A stretch of DNA of 64,000 bases, from contig DF820470.1 of the NCBI GenBank assembly GCA_000739535.1, positions 14,582-78,581 of the forward strand, read 5' to 3'. Each line of letters begins with the position of its first letter. Positions within the stretch are counted from its first letter, which is position 1. Under the pieces are notes generated by a model. The model made no database searches. It saw only the letters and a program-made list of their open reading frames with translations, and had not been told where the DNA came from. The stretch comes from Candidatus Vecturithrix granuli (GTDB taxonomy: Bacteria; Moduliflexota; Moduliflexia; Moduliflexales; Moduliflexaceae). Positions 1-8,870 of the stretch are shown here, piece after piece. The position numbers and the translations under genes are program-made.

Positions 1-71
<71 letters not shown>

Positions 72-151
72 TTCTGCCAGCCCTCTCCCCCGGTCTCCCA
101 GGAAAAAGAGCCTCTCTCTCGGGCCGCTCTTCCCGCACTGCTTGTTCGCTA

Positions 152-169
152 CTCTCAAAGAACTCAACT
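152..169 (-). promoter_or_regulatory. boxA-like antitermination site in the rRNA leader
   Basis: On the minus strand, about 90 nt before the 16S start, the leader reads GTTGAGTTCTTTGAGAGT. This contains a TTCTTTGA core resembling the NusB/NusE boxA element usual in rRNA leaders. Position and sequence fit; there is no direct proof of function. Confidence 0.45.
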
Positions 170-242
170 TCACTTTATTTAAATACACTCTTTATCTTTT
201 TTTCTTTATCGTGATCAACCTACTTATTGATCTCACTTTTTT

Positions 243-1344
243 TGTCAAGCTTTTTTTACTATAAGTTATTATTTTTTAATAACTTGCCTTCAATATATAG
301 AGTTTTAGCAATATTTTAAATTTGAAAATATAATTGTATTTTCAATTCATTATCACATGATCATTCTACTCTATTTCAAAGAACCTTCTTTTTTTGCATG
401 CCCTTCTATGATTTTGGGCATCCTTAATTCACATATATCTCTCCGGTCAATTTATCCGCAAATCGTGTTCTCTTCTTGAGATATACCTGAATTTTGTCAA
501 GTGTTTTTTGAATGTTTCGTCACGCACATTTTCGGCGTGCGTATTGATCGCGCTCAAGATAGTATAACACTCAATAAACTCCAGTTAACTTATCTGTGAA
601 CCGCGCTCTCTTTTTGAAGTACACCTGATTTTTGTCAAGCGTTTTCTCAATATATCTTCAGATTTATTGAGAACCACAAAAAACATTCAAGTTGAATACA
701 GGAGACCCAAAAGTGTGTCGGAAGTGTATTCCGTTACAGGGTGATGAGGTCAAACAATTGAGGATAAGACAATTAGTTGATTATAACCGTTCTAATACCC
801 AATATAACCTGGCTACTCTCAAAAGCCTTTTCTGTATCCCGTATCTATAATGTCCACTCACATTTCGCTTCGCTTCCAAATTTTGCCCTCAGTCGCTTTT
901 TTGATTTGTGAGTCGAACACATCTCTTGACAAGAGCATGTTTTTTGTCAAGCTCTTTCTTATCTTTTTTCAATCTTCCTGCTCGTTCAGTCCACTTTCTT
1001 ACTCGCGTTCCGGCTAAATATTTTCGGTCGCTTTCCCTATGTGAACCGTATTCGCTTCTTGAAGCTCACTTGATTTTTGTCAAGTCTTTTCTGAACATTT
1101 CTACATTCAGCAGTTCGTATGACTCAAATTCCTACTCGCACTCCGATTTCATCATTCGGTCGCTTTCTCAGTGAGTCACATTTTCTTCTTGAAGTTCACT
1201 TGATTTTTGTCAAGTCTTTTCTGAACATTTCCACATTCAGCAGTTCGTATGACTCAAATTCCTACTCGCGCTCCGGTTTCATCATTCGGTCGCTTTCTCT
1301 ATGAGCCGTATTCGCTTCTTGGCGAGACGCTGTTTTTTGTCAAG
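243..1344 (-). promoter_or_regulatory. Array of seven TTGACA-type elements upstream of 16S rRNA
   Basis: Seven copies of TTGACAAAA occur on the minus strand, pointing toward 16S. Their hexamers lie at 243-248, 495-500, 633-638, 945-950, 1079-1084, 1209-1214 and 1339-1344. In most copies a purine-rich AAGAAG-like hexamer follows exactly 17 nt after TTGACA (AAGTAG, AAGAAG, AAAAAG and AAGAGA are seen). The spacing is that of a sigma-70 promoter, but the second hexamer is not TATAAT. The stretch from about 660 to 900 holds nothing I can name. I read the region as a multi-promoter rRNA control region; the odd -10 makes this an inference. Confidence 0.5.
1020..1344 (-). repeat. Tandem ~130-bp repeats carrying the distal TTGACA elements
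   Basis: The TTGACA motifs at 1079, 1209 and 1339 are spaced exactly 130 bp apart. The DNA between them is nearly identical (for example CATTCAGCAGTTCGTATGAC at ~1105 and ~1235, and TTCGGTCGCTTTC before each motif). The promoter-like unit was therefore multiplied by tandem duplication. Short open frames across this stretch are by-products of the repeat. Confidence 0.85.
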
Positions 1345-1590
1345 CACTTTTCTCAAATTTTCTTGGTACGGATACGCCAGGCTGCTCTTCATCTGGGGAT
1401 GGCCTGGAATTCGATGAATTGGTTGGGATGAGGTCAGAAAAAACCATCGGAAAAGTCGCCAGAAATTCCAGATATTCCGGAATTGTTTCCCCTGATGACC
1501 GAAGAAGTTCCATTTTCCTGCAAAAATTTCTTTACACCAACACTGTGATTTGTCAGGATATATTCCCATAAACATTATAAGGTAAGAAAT

Positions 1591-2285
1591 ATGACAAAAC
1601 ACGCCATTATTCAAAATGTACGCGAGAAAAAGTTATTTTTCATTGACACGGCAGGGGAAAAAACTTTCGACATCCGTTCATTATTCATGAATTGATTTAT
1701 CGCGGAGTTGTCGTGGAATCCCTTGCACCGCGTTTTATCGGAGAATTTCAGAAGGCGATTGATTACATCGGCGATTTGCACGAAGTTGAAAAACAATTCA
1801 ACGTGCATTGTCAAATTGCGAAAACTTACAGCAACTGTAAAGTGTCGGTACACTCCGGCAGCGATAAATTTTCAGACTATCCGGCCATCGGTAAATGAAC
1901 TGCAAGACGCTTGCACGTGAAAACCGTGGGAACCTCGTGATTAGAAGTGATGCGAGTGATCGCCATCAAAGAACCATCTCTGTATCGGGAAATTCATCAG
2001 ATTGCGCTCGATTCGTATCAGGAAACCCTGAAATTTTATCATATCACCGCCGATTTTTCTAAAATCGCCCCGCTGGATCAGACGACGGATCAGAAACTCC
2101 CCGAGTATCTGAATCAACCGGAGTTGCGCCAACTGAGCCATATTATTTACGGATTTGTGATGCAAAATCCTTCTCTGCGTCAAAAACTTTATGACGCCCT
2201 GTTTCTGCACGAGGATTTGCATTACAAACTCATTCGCGATTACATCAACAAGCATGTAAGATTGTTAGGCAGACCATCCAAATGA
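1591..2285 (+). pseudogene. Decayed tagaturonate epimerase family gene
   Basis: In one frame from about 1677 to 2285, the conceptual product has FIIHELIYRG, SLAPRFIGEFQKAIDYIGDL, KVSVHSGSDKF, a VKTVGTS segment and a C-terminal HITADFSKIAPLD stretch. These resemble the C-terminal half of UxaE-type tagaturonate epimerases, which are normally over 400 aa. The frame is broken by TGA at 1896-1898 and TGA at 1938-1940. The plausible ATG at 1591 lies in a different frame, so a frameshift is also present. The N-terminal part is missing. Family assignment is from memory of conserved motifs. The gene cannot make a full enzyme. The two in-frame stops are real pseudogene lesions as far as I can see, since genes nearby use TGA as a normal stop. 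Confidence 0.6.
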
Positions 2286-2345
2286 AAGAGGTAGGTGAGA
2301 GCAACTGGGTTTTTGACAATAACCTGGTTGCTGGCACGAAAAGTG

Positions 2346-2410
2346 ATGTACCACGAAACTCCAGTTTCGCGGCTGTCAACAATGCGCGAAACTGGAGTTT
2401 CGCGCTACAG
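2346..2410 (+). repeat. Double-palindrome dispersed repeat, copy 1
   Basis: Two near-perfect palindromes, ACGAAACTCCAGTTTCGCG and CGCGAAACTGGAGTTTCGCG, are separated by CTGTCAACAATG and flanked by TGTA/CTACA. The same unit recurs at 27,907-27,971 (inverted), 54,421-54,487 and 54,539-54,603. It resembles a REP/MITE-like element. It lies just before the flavodiiron gene and ends ~20 bp before that gene's start. Confidence 0.9.
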
Positions 2411-2429
2411 TTTCACAGGAGAACACATT

Positions 2430-3623
2430 ATGAATGCTGCTGTACCTATTAGCCAGGAGATTGCCTGGATCGGCGTGAATGATCGAGAAACCCATTTATT
2501 CGAAGCCTTATGGCCGCTTCCGGAGGGTATCTCGTATAACGCCTATATGATCTGCGATGAGAAGGTGGCGTTGATTGATACGGTTAAAATCAATTCAGCG
2601 TTGTCGTATCTGGAGAAAATCAGCGCGATGCTCCCGGCCGGAAAAAAAGTGGATTATCTGATTATCAATCACATGGAGCCAGATCATTCCGGGTCAATCA
2701 AAGTCTTGTTACAACAGTTCCCGGATTTGCAGATTGTGGGGAACAAGAAAACTATGGGGTTTCTTGAAGGGTTTTATGACATTACGGAAAACCTGCACGT
2801 CGTCAAAGACGGTGATGTGCTCGATTTAGGCAAACACAAACTCCGTTTTTACCTGACGCCGATGGTGCACTGGCCTGAAACGATGATGACCTATGACACC
2901 GTTGACAAGGTGCTATTTTCTGGCGACGCTTTTGGCGGTTTTGGCACGCTTGATGGCGGGATTTTCGATGATGAAGTCAATATCGCTTTTTATAAAGATG
3001 AAATCCGCCGGTATTTTTCCAATATTGTCGGGAAATTCGGGAAACCCGTGTTGAATGCGATTCAGAAATTGCAGAACCTGGACATCAGAGTTGTTGCGCC
3101 GACCCATGGGCCGATCTGGCGGCAGGATCCTGCTCACATTGTCGAAGATTATCGCCGCTGGAGCGCACATGAAACCGAAATCGGCGTGGTGATTGCGTAT
3201 GGTTCGATGTATGGCAACACGGAAAAAATGGCTGATACCATTGCTCGTGGCCTTGCAGAAGCCGGAATTGAAAACGTACGCGTCTTGAACGTTTCCAAAA
3301 CCCACGTTTCATACATTATCAATGACATCTGGCGCTTCAAAGGCCTGATTTTGGGAAGCTGTACCTATAACCTGGGACTTTTCCCCCCGATGGACAGCCT
3401 GATCCGCCACCTGGAAAATAAATTGCTCACCAATCGCGTATTGGGAATTTTTGGTTCCTATAGCTGGAGCGGCGGAGGCGTCAGCGCCTTAAAAGCCTTT
3501 GGAGAGCAGAGCAATTGGAAAGTGGTCGAGCCAGTTATTGAAGCGCAATACGCGCCTCACGCCGAAGAGATGGAACAATGCGCTGCCCTTGCTCGGAATA
3601 TGGCAAACGAGATCAACACGTAA
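2430..3623 (+). CDS. fprA: Flavodiiron protein (A-type flavoprotein, O2/NO reductase)
   Basis: This 397-aa protein has a metallo-beta-lactamase-like di-iron domain (residues ~1-250) with the hallmark NHMEPDHSG motif near residue 80 and further His ligands (MVHWPETM; SGDAFGGFG; THGPIW). A flavodoxin domain from ~residue 253 begins with the FMN loop YGSMYGNTEKMA. Family members reduce O2 to water and/or NO to N2O in the cytoplasm of anaerobes, using rubredoxin or similar donors. The ATG at 2430 is chosen because AGGAG lies 8-12 nt upstream. The open frame extends back to 2295, but that stretch translates the dispersed palindrome and is not conserved protein. The gene stands alone; a hairpin follows its stop. 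O2 versus NO preference cannot be read from sequence. Confidence 0.95.
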   Translation: MNAAVPISQEIAWIGVNDRETHLFEALWPLPEGISYNAYMICDEKVALIDTVKINSALSYLEKISAMLPAGKKVDYLIINHMEPDHSGSIKVLLQQFPDLQIVGNKKTMGFLEGFYDITENLHVVKDGDVLDLGKHKLRFYLTPMVHWPETMMTYDTVDKVLFSGDAFGGFGTLDGGIFDDEVNIAFYKDEIRRYFSNIVGKFGKPVLNAIQKLQNLDIRVVAPTHGPIWRQDPAHIVEDYRRWSAHETEIGVVIAYGSMYGNTEKMADTIARGLAEAGIENVRVLNVSKTHVSYIINDIWRFKGLILGSCTYNLGLFPPMDSLIRHLENKLLTNRVLGIFGSYSWSGGGVSALKAFGEQSNWKVVEPVIEAQYAPHAEEMEQCAALARNMANEINT

Positions 3624-3648
3624 AAATTTTTAGACATTTTTCAGCAAG

Positions 3649-3681
3649 AAAACCCGGGTTTCTTGAAGAAACCCGGGTTTT
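3649..3681. terminator. Bidirectional hairpin between fprA and leuA
   Basis: AAAACCCGGGTTTCTT (3649-3664) faces AAGAAACCCGGGTTTT (3666-3681) as a perfect inverted repeat with T-rich edges. It lies between the converging stops of fprA and leuA, so it can end transcription from either side. A looser relative lies behind leuB (12,756-12,786), so this may also be a dispersed repeat family. Confidence 0.75.
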
Positions 3682-3690
3682 AGCAAAATA

Positions 3691-5367
3691 TTACGCTTCG
3701 AGGCGATTCAGTGCGCTTAAAATGGCTTTAATTGAGGCGAGGTTGATATTCCGATCAACCCCAACTCCAAAGGCAGAACGACCGGAGCTTTTCCGAATAT
3801 TGATGTATGCGGCCGCGCGCGCATCGGAGCCATGATCAATATCATGTTCGCTATAGGACTCCAACGAAAAATGGACATTACTATACTGGTTAAATCCTTT
3901 GACAAACGCATCAATTGGGCCATTGCCTTTGCCTTCAAATTCGACGACATCGCCATTGATGCCGACCACAGCCTTGACAATCGTATCCGAAGCCCCCTCT
4001 TCACTGGCATTCATCTGGATATGGCACTCCCGTAAATGATAGGGATAGGTTCGATTCAAATATTCCTGTTCAAAGGCTTTCCAGATTTCATGCGGCGGCA
4101 GTTCATCGCCGGTCTGGTCTGTAATCTGCTGAATAATTCGTCCGAATTCCGGGTGCATGGCTTTGGGCAATTTGTATCCAAATTCTCGCTCCATAATATA
4201 GGCCACTCCGCCTTTCCCGGACTGGCTGTTAATGCGAATAATTGATTGATAGGTACGTCCCACGTCTTGTGGATCAATGGGCAGATACGGTACATCCCAA
4301 AAATTGTCTTCCCTGGTTTCCTGAGCTTTCATGCCTTTATTAATCGCATCCTGATGCGAGCCTGAAAATGCGGTATAGACAAGTTCCCCCACATAGGGAT
4401 GGCGTTGATGAACGTTCATGCGGGTACATGCTTCGTAAATATCGCGCACCCGGTTGATATTGCTGAAATCTAATTTCGGATCAACGCCCTGAGAAAACAG
4501 GTTCAAAGACATGGTAACAATATCCATATTACCGGTGCGTTCCCCATTGCCAAATAATGTACCTTCGACACGATCAGCGCCAGCCATCACAGCTAATTCC
4601 GCCGCAGCGACCGCAGTGCCACGATCATTATGGGTGTGCAGACTGATCAACACGCTTTCCCGGTTGCGGATATGGCGGCAAAACCATTCAATCTGGTCGG
4701 CGTGGAGATTGGCAGTGGACATTTCAACCGTAGCTGGCAGATTCAAAATCAGTTTGTTATCAGGGGTCGGTTCAAATACGTCCATCACCGCATGACACAC
4801 CTCCAGGGCGTAATCCAATTCTGTTCCGGTGAAACTTTCGGGAGAATATTCAAAGCGAATCCCCGGGTTCCCGTATTCTTCTTTCAAACTTTTCACCAGC
4901 TTAGCGCCTTCCACGGCAATCTGTTTGATTTGTTCCTGGTTCATATGAAACACGACATCCCGTTGTAATGTCGAGGTCGAGTTATAAAAATGCACAATGG
5001 CCTTGTGCACACCTTCCAGAGCGTCATAGGTTTTGCGGATAAGATGTTCGCGTGCCTGGGTTAACACCTGTACCGTGACATCTTCAGGAATTCGATTTTC
5101 TTCGATTAACACCCGGGCAAAATCGTACTCAACCTGGGCGGCCGAGGGGAAACCAATCTCGATCTCTTTGAACCCAACTTCAACCAGCAGGTCAAACATT
5201 TGCAGCTTTTCTTCCAGATTCATAGGAATGCGCAGAGCCTGGTTTCCATCGCGCAAATCCACGCTGCACCAGATTGGGGCTTTCGTGATCGTTTTAGAGG
5301 GCCACTGCCGGTCTGATAAATTGATTCCGGGAAATTGACGATAGCGATGAAAATTCATAGATTTCAT
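3691..5367 (-). CDS. leuA: 2-isopropylmalate synthase
   Basis: This 558-aa enzyme condenses acetyl-CoA with 2-oxoisovalerate, the first committed step of leucine synthesis. The catalytic TIM barrel shows the WCSVDLRDGNQAL start motif, SLHTHNDRGTAVAAAELA (metal-binding HxH) and GTLFGNGERTGNMD. The C-terminal part (~430-558) contains the regulatory LeuA dimer domain that mediates leucine feedback (VVGINGDVVEFEGKGNGP). Length and the PSKTITKAPIWCSVDLRD type match the longer actinobacterial-type LeuA. The start at 5367 is preceded by AGGAG; the open frame continues upstream to 5463 across a palindromic leader that is unlikely to be translated. It is the last gene of the branched-chain cluster on this strand. 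Confidence 0.96.
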   Translation of the reverse strand: MKSMNFHRYRQFPGINLSDRQWPSKTITKAPIWCSVDLRDGNQALRIPMNLEEKLQMFDLLVEVGFKEIEIGFPSAAQVEYDFARVLIEENRIPEDVTVQVLTQAREHLIRKTYDALEGVHKAIVHFYNSTSTLQRDVVFHMNQEQIKQIAVEGAKLVKSLKEEYGNPGIRFEYSPESFTGTELDYALEVCHAVMDVFEPTPDNKLILNLPATVEMSTANLHADQIEWFCRHIRNRESVLISLHTHNDRGTAVAAAELAVMAGADRVEGTLFGNGERTGNMDIVTMSLNLFSQGVDPKLDFSNINRVRDIYEACTRMNVHQRHPYVGELVYTAFSGSHQDAINKGMKAQETREDNFWDVPYLPIDPQDVGRTYQSIIRINSQSGKGGVAYIMEREFGYKLPKAMHPEFGRIIQQITDQTGDELPPHEIWKAFEQEYLNRTYPYHLRECHIQMNASEEGASDTIVKAVVGINGDVVEFEGKGNGPIDAFVKGFNQYSNVHFSLESYSEHDIDHGSDARAAAYINIRKSSGRSAFGVGVDRNINLASIKAILSALNRLEA

Positions 5368-5416
5368 AAGTGTTCTCCTTTTTGATGAGTATAAACGAAA
5401 TTTTGATCGGTTAAAC

Positions 5417-5467
5417 TGGAGTGTCAAAGCTCGACTTTGACAGGCAAAGACGAGCTTTGGCACTCCT
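5417..5467 (-). repeat. Imperfect palindrome in the leuA leader
   Basis: TGGAGTGTCAAAGCTCG (5417-5433) pairs with CGAGCTTTGGCACTCCT (5451-5467) with one mismatch and a wobble. An internal ACTTTGAC/GCAAAGAC arm lies between. It sits ~50 bp before the leuA start on the transcribed strand. It could be a dispersed hairpin or a leader structure; I see no leucine-rich leader peptide. The rest of 5468-5878 is AT-rich and holds further small hairpins (CTATAAAC/GTTTATAG near 5575-5597; CTCTCCCC/GGGGAGAG near 5602-5622) but no gene. Confidence 0.6.
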
Positions 5468-5878
5468 GGGATCTATTTGCCAAAATTCACTTTACAAAGT
5501 GCTGCACACAACGATGTAATAACGAGTATAAATGATGTACTTCAGAGAAGTTTATAAGGCTAAAACGTTAGGACCCTATAAACTCTCGTTTATAGGACTC
5601 CTCTCCCCGATTCGGGGAGAGGAGAAGAGGAAGAGCCAGACTCAGGAGAGCACACCGCAAGAGGGAACTGTGCGATAAATTAGAGAATATTGTTTGTTGC
5701 GGTGCAAATATCATAAATTGCTGCTTACCTTTAAAATTTTTTATTGTTTAGAGAAAGACAATAGAGCTAACTTTCTATCTCAGTCAGACGTACATTAGAA
5801 AACACTACTGAATCTGTCAAGAACAAAAATACATAAAAAGAGAAATTCTCAGTATCCCTATGGAAAATATTACCGCAT

Positions 5879-6532
5879 TCATGGAAACTTCGCAATAATG
5901 GTCTGACCACCCTTCACCTTATCGTTCATTTTGACAGCTAATTCGGTCTCCAATGGCAAAAACAGATCGACGCGAGACCCGAAGCGAATCAAACCTATCC
6001 GTTCTCCTCGCGTAAAGTGCGATCCGGGTTTGGCGTAACATACAATACGGCGGGCAATCAGCCCGGCAATCTGCTTCACTAAGATACGCACGGTTTTGCC
6101 CTGCCGCGTTTGCGACAGAATCACGGAATTTTGCTCGTTCAATAATGAAGCTTTGTGCTCAAAGGCGGCAAAAAATTTTCCCGGATTATAGATGACGTCA
6201 TCTACCGTCCCGACAATTGGGGCGCGATTCACATGAACATTGAAGACCGACATAAAAATACTGACCTGCCGGTATGTATCCGCTCCCAGGGCCGGATATT
6301 TCACCTCTTGAATCAAAATAATTTTGCCGTCGGCCGGAGAAACTATCGCGTTGTCATCTTGCGGGATCAATCGTTCAGGATCGCGGAAAAATCCGGCAAT
6401 GCAGCAGGTGCTAACTGCGCACAGCCAAAATATCCAGCCGAAACGGGTTTGGGGGAAAATCAAGCACAAAATAGTCAGTAGAAGCGGAATAAGCAGAAAT
6501 GGCAGCCCTTCTTTTGCTATAGGAAATCGCAT
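5879..6532 (-). CDS. psd: Phosphatidylserine decarboxylase proenzyme
   Basis: This 217-aa protein is the short, archaeal-type form of phosphatidylserine decarboxylase. It makes phosphatidylethanolamine at the inner membrane using a self-generated pyruvoyl group. The N-terminus has hydrophobic segments (LLIPLLLTILCLIF; IFWLCAVSTCCIAGFF), then FFRDPER and SPADGKI motifs, the SVFNVHVNRAP catalytic His region, and near residue ~184 the RFGSRVDLFLP self-cleavage site, where the Gly-Ser bond yields the pyruvoyl-bearing alpha chain. It lies after ilvC but is separated from it by a strong terminator, so it may have its own promoter. The partner gene pssA is not in the window. Confidence 0.93.
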   Translation of the reverse strand: MRFPIAKEGLPFLLIPLLLTILCLIFPQTRFGWIFWLCAVSTCCIAGFFRDPERLIPQDDNAIVSPADGKIILIQEVKYPALGADTYRQVSIFMSVFNVHVNRAPIVGTVDDVIYNPGKFFAAFEHKASLLNEQNSVILSQTRQGKTVRILVKQIAGLIARRIVCYAKPGSHFTRGERIGLIRFGSRVDLFLPLETELAVKMNDKVKGGQTIIAKFP

Positions 6533-6555
6533 AATAATCCTTTTATATACAGGAA

Positions 6556-6588
6556 AAAAACCGAGTTTTTCAAAAAAACTCGGTTTTT
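6556..6588 (-). terminator. Intrinsic terminator of the ilv operon
   Basis: AAAAACCGAGTTTTT (6556-6570) and AAAAACTCGGTTTTT (6574-6588) form a perfect 15-bp stem with a 3-nt loop. On the minus strand a T tract follows. It lies 39 bp after the ilvC stop, the right place to end the ilvBBNNC transcript. Confidence 0.85.
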
Positions 6589-6626
6589 CGGTATGACGTA
6601 TTTTTCTGAAATACTCCAGTTGAGGT

Positions 6627-7631
6627 TTATACCTCTTTGGCGTTAATCCATTTCATCATGCGGCGCAGTTGTTTGCCAACTTTTTCAATCAGATGTTGTT
6701 CGTCTTGTTTGGTGCGCATATTGAACACCGGACGGTTGGCTTTATTTTCCAGAATCCATTCTTTGGCAAATTCGCCGCGCTGAATTTCGCCCAGAATCTT
6801 TTTCATCTCTTTACGGGTTTCTTCCGTGATAATGCGGCGTCCGCGCGTCAAATCGCCGTATTGGGCCGTATCACTGACCGAGTAGCGCATCCAGCTAATG
6901 CCGCCTTCATAAAAGAGATCGACGATCAGTTTCATCTCGTGCATACATTCAAAGTAAGCGCTTTCCGGGGCATAACCGGCTTCCACCAAGGTATCAAAAC
7001 CGGCGCGGATCAATTCAGAAACGCCGCCGCACAACACGCATTGTTCCCCAAACAGATCGGTTTCCGTTTCTTCACGGAACGTGGTTTCCAATACTCCGGC
7101 GCGTGTGGCCCCAATGCCTTTAGCATACGCCAGGGCAATCGCTTTGGCGTTGCCGGTATAATCCTGTTCTATCGCCAATAATGAAGGCACGCCGCCGCCT
7201 TCAACGTACACCCGGCGCACCAGATGTCCCGGACCTTTCGGGGCAACCATGAACACATCCACATTGCTCGGTGGCTGAATCTGTCCAAAATGAATGTTAA
7301 AGCCGTGTGAAAAACAGAGCGCATTCCCTTCTTCCAAATATGGCTCAATCTCATTTTTATAGACATCAGCTTGTTTTTCATCAGGAATTAAAATTTGGAT
7401 AATATCAGCCTGTTTGGCGGCTTCAGGCACAGTCATGACTTGCAACCCTGCTTCTTCCGCTTCTTTCCAGCGTTTACTCCCTTTTCTCAGCCCCACAATC
7501 ACTTTCACGCCGCTATCTTTCAAATTTTGAGCCTGAGCGTGCCCCTGGCTGCCATAACCCATCACGGCAACCGTTTTACCCTGTAATGCATCCATACTCG
7601 CATCCTGATCGTAATACATCATTACTGCCAT
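6627..7631 (-). CDS. ilvC: Ketol-acid reductoisomerase (class I)
   Basis: This 334-aa protein converts 2-acetolactate to 2,3-dihydroxyisovalerate with NADPH and Mg2+, the second step of valine/isoleucine synthesis. The Rossmann part carries [17 protein letters not shown], followed by [17 protein letters not shown] (cofactor-specificity loop), [11 protein letters not shown] and [13 protein letters not shown] (metal ligands D and E). The C-terminal knotted helical domain has [21 protein letters not shown]. Length is that of class I enzymes. It is last in the run ilvB-ilvB-ilvN-ilvN-ilvC, 105 bp behind the second ilvN, from which it is separated by a repeat. Confidence 0.97.
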   Translation of the reverse strand: MAVMMYYDQDASMDALQGKTVAVMGYGSQGHAQAQNLKDSGVKVIVGLRKGSKRWKEAEEAGLQVMTVPEAAKQADIIQILIPDEKQADVYKNEIEPYLEEGNALCFSHGFNIHFGQIQPPSNVDVFMVAPKGPGHLVRRVYVEGGGVPSLLAIEQDYTGNAKAIALAYAKGIGATRAGVLETTFREETETDLFGEQCVLCGGVSELIRAGFDTLVEAGYAPESAYFECMHEMKLIVDLFYEGGISWMRYSVSDTAQYGDLTRGRRIITEETRKEMKKILGEIQRGEFAKEWILENKANRPVFNMRTKQDEQHLIEKVGKQLRRMMKWINAKEV

Positions 7632-7656
7632 CTTTCCCTCCTTAGAGATTGTAAGG

Positions 7657-7735
7657 GACTAAAGTGGCTAAAGTTGAAGATTCCTCCTCAAACTTTAGTC
7701 ACTTGAAACTTTAGTCACTTTAGTCACTTTAATCA
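7657..7735. repeat. ACTTTAGTCA-type repeat between ilvN and ilvC
   Basis: Multiple copies of ACTTTAGTCACTT and the inverted AAGTGGCTAAAGTT flank a short centre (GAAGATTCCTCCTC). A clearly related block lies at 8786-8870 between the other ilvN and ilvB. The two blocks probably belong to one dispersed hairpin family inserted in the operon spacers. Confidence 0.8.
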
Positions 7736-7736
7736 T

Positions 7737-8219
7737 TTATGACTGTATTCCCCTTGATATAGCGACTTTTCCCGTTCGCGCAATCTCTTTCACCCCAAAG
7801 GGCGTTAACAGTTTGAGAATTGCGTCCACCTTCCCGCGATCGCCGGTAATTTCCACGACATAGTATTTCGGCGAAACATCAACGATTTTCCCGCGGAAAA
7901 TATTCACGATATTCAAAATTTCAGACCGCGTCGCTGGTTCAGCGTTGACTTTAATCAGCACAAGTTCACGTTCAAGGTAATGTCCCTGGGTCAAATCGCT
8001 GACTTTAATGACATCAATCAAACGACGCAATTGTTTGATGATCTGTTCCAGAACCGTATCATCCCCGGTCACCACAATCGTCATCCGCGAAACATCCGGA
8101 TCAACCGTTTCTCCCACCGATAAACTATCAATGTTATACCCTTTTGCGCTGAACAAACTGGCAACTCGCGCAAGCACCCCAAATTTATTTTCAACCAGCA
8201 CACTGATGGTATGTCTCAT
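7737..8219 (-). CDS. ilvN: Acetolactate synthase small (regulatory) subunit, copy 2
   Basis: This 160-aa protein has an N-terminal ACT domain ([32 protein letters not shown] written in short: [18 protein letters not shown], then [14 protein letters not shown]) and a C-terminal ALS_ss domain ([35 protein letters not shown]). Such subunits bind valine and tune the large subunit. It is the second of two adjacent small-subunit genes, 18 bp behind the first. It is closer to the usual ilvH/ilvN size and sequence. Confidence 0.95.
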   Translation of the reverse strand: MRHTISVLVENKFGVLARVASLFSAKGYNIDSLSVGETVDPDVSRMTIVVTGDDTVLEQIIKQLRRLIDVIKVSDLTQGHYLERELVLIKVNAEPATRSEILNIVNIFRGKIVDVSPKYYVVEITGDRGKVDAILKLLTPFGVKEIARTGKVAISRGIQS

Positions 8220-8237
8220 GGTTCCTCCTTTCTCAGC

Positions 8238-8768
8238 TTAGTTAATCGGGGGAATTTGACTCCGATATTGCAGCGCGACGACTCCGGTTCTGGCAATTTC
8301 TTCAATGCCAAAGGCCGATAACAACTGAATAATCGAATTAATTTTCCGCGTATTCCCAGTGACCTCAAGCATAACCGCTTCTTCGGCCATATCCACGATT
8401 TTCGCATCAAACACATCAACCACCTCGATAATTCGAGAGCGATTGTGCTGATTCGCGCTTACGGTAATCAGCGCGAGTTCACGCGTGACCGATTCATTAT
8501 ATTTTAAACTGGTGACTTTGATCACATCAACAAGCTTCTGGCACTGTTTCAGCACTTGTTCAAGAATCCGATAGTCGCCAGTCACAACAATCGTAATTCG
8601 CGTAATGTCCGGTTTTTCCGTAATCCCGGCCGTAATGCTCTCAATGTTATATCCGCGACGGGTAAACAAACCGGCCACATGCGATAACACGCCGGGATGG
8701 TTTCTGACCAGAATGGATAAGGTATATTGTTTAATCCCAGGTTCCTGGACGAGTACTCCGTTTTGCAT
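8238..8768 (-). CDS. ilvN: Acetolactate synthase small (regulatory) subunit, copy 1
   Basis: This 176-aa paralogue of the neighbouring small subunit has an ACT domain (YTLSILVRNHPGVLSHVAGL, then TRRGYNIESITAG) and an ALS_ss domain (SRIIEVVDVFDAKIVDMAEE; VMLEVTGNTRKINSII). Differences from copy 2 include a short N-terminal extension (MQNGVLVQEPGIKQ). Two small and two large subunits side by side suggest two holoenzymes with different feedback behaviour, or mixed complexes. This is inference from gene order only. Confidence 0.94.
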   Translation of the reverse strand: MQNGVLVQEPGIKQYTLSILVRNHPGVLSHVAGLFTRRGYNIESITAGITEKPDITRITIVVTGDYRILEQVLKQCQKLVDVIKVTSLKYNESVTRELALITVSANQHNRSRIIEVVDVFDAKIVDMAEEAVMLEVTGNTRKINSIIQLLSAFGIEEIARTGVVALQYRSQIPPIN

Positions 8769-8785
8769 GGTATTTCTCCTTCATT

Positions 8786-8870
8786 GTCTAAAGTGGCGAA
8801 AATTTCAAGTGACTAAAGTTGAATATCCCTCGTCAAAGGTTAGTTACTTTAGTCACTTTAGTCACTTACA
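8786..8870. repeat. ACTTTAGTCA-type repeat between ilvB and ilvN
   Basis: It contains CTAAAGTGGCGAAAATTTC, AAGTGACTAAAGTTGAA and tandem ACTTTAGTCACTTTAGTCAC. It is the same family as 7657-7735 and overlaps the last few bases of the upstream ilvB gene. Confidence 0.8.

Noticed and set aside
1282-1614. 110-codon minus-strand open frame in the rRNA upstream region
   Set aside because: It overlaps the tandem repeat and a TTGACA element, has no ribosome-binding site and no recognisable protein features.
2295-2429. N-terminal extension of the flavodiiron protein
   Set aside because: It translates the dispersed double palindrome, and the internal ATG has a far better ribosome-binding site.
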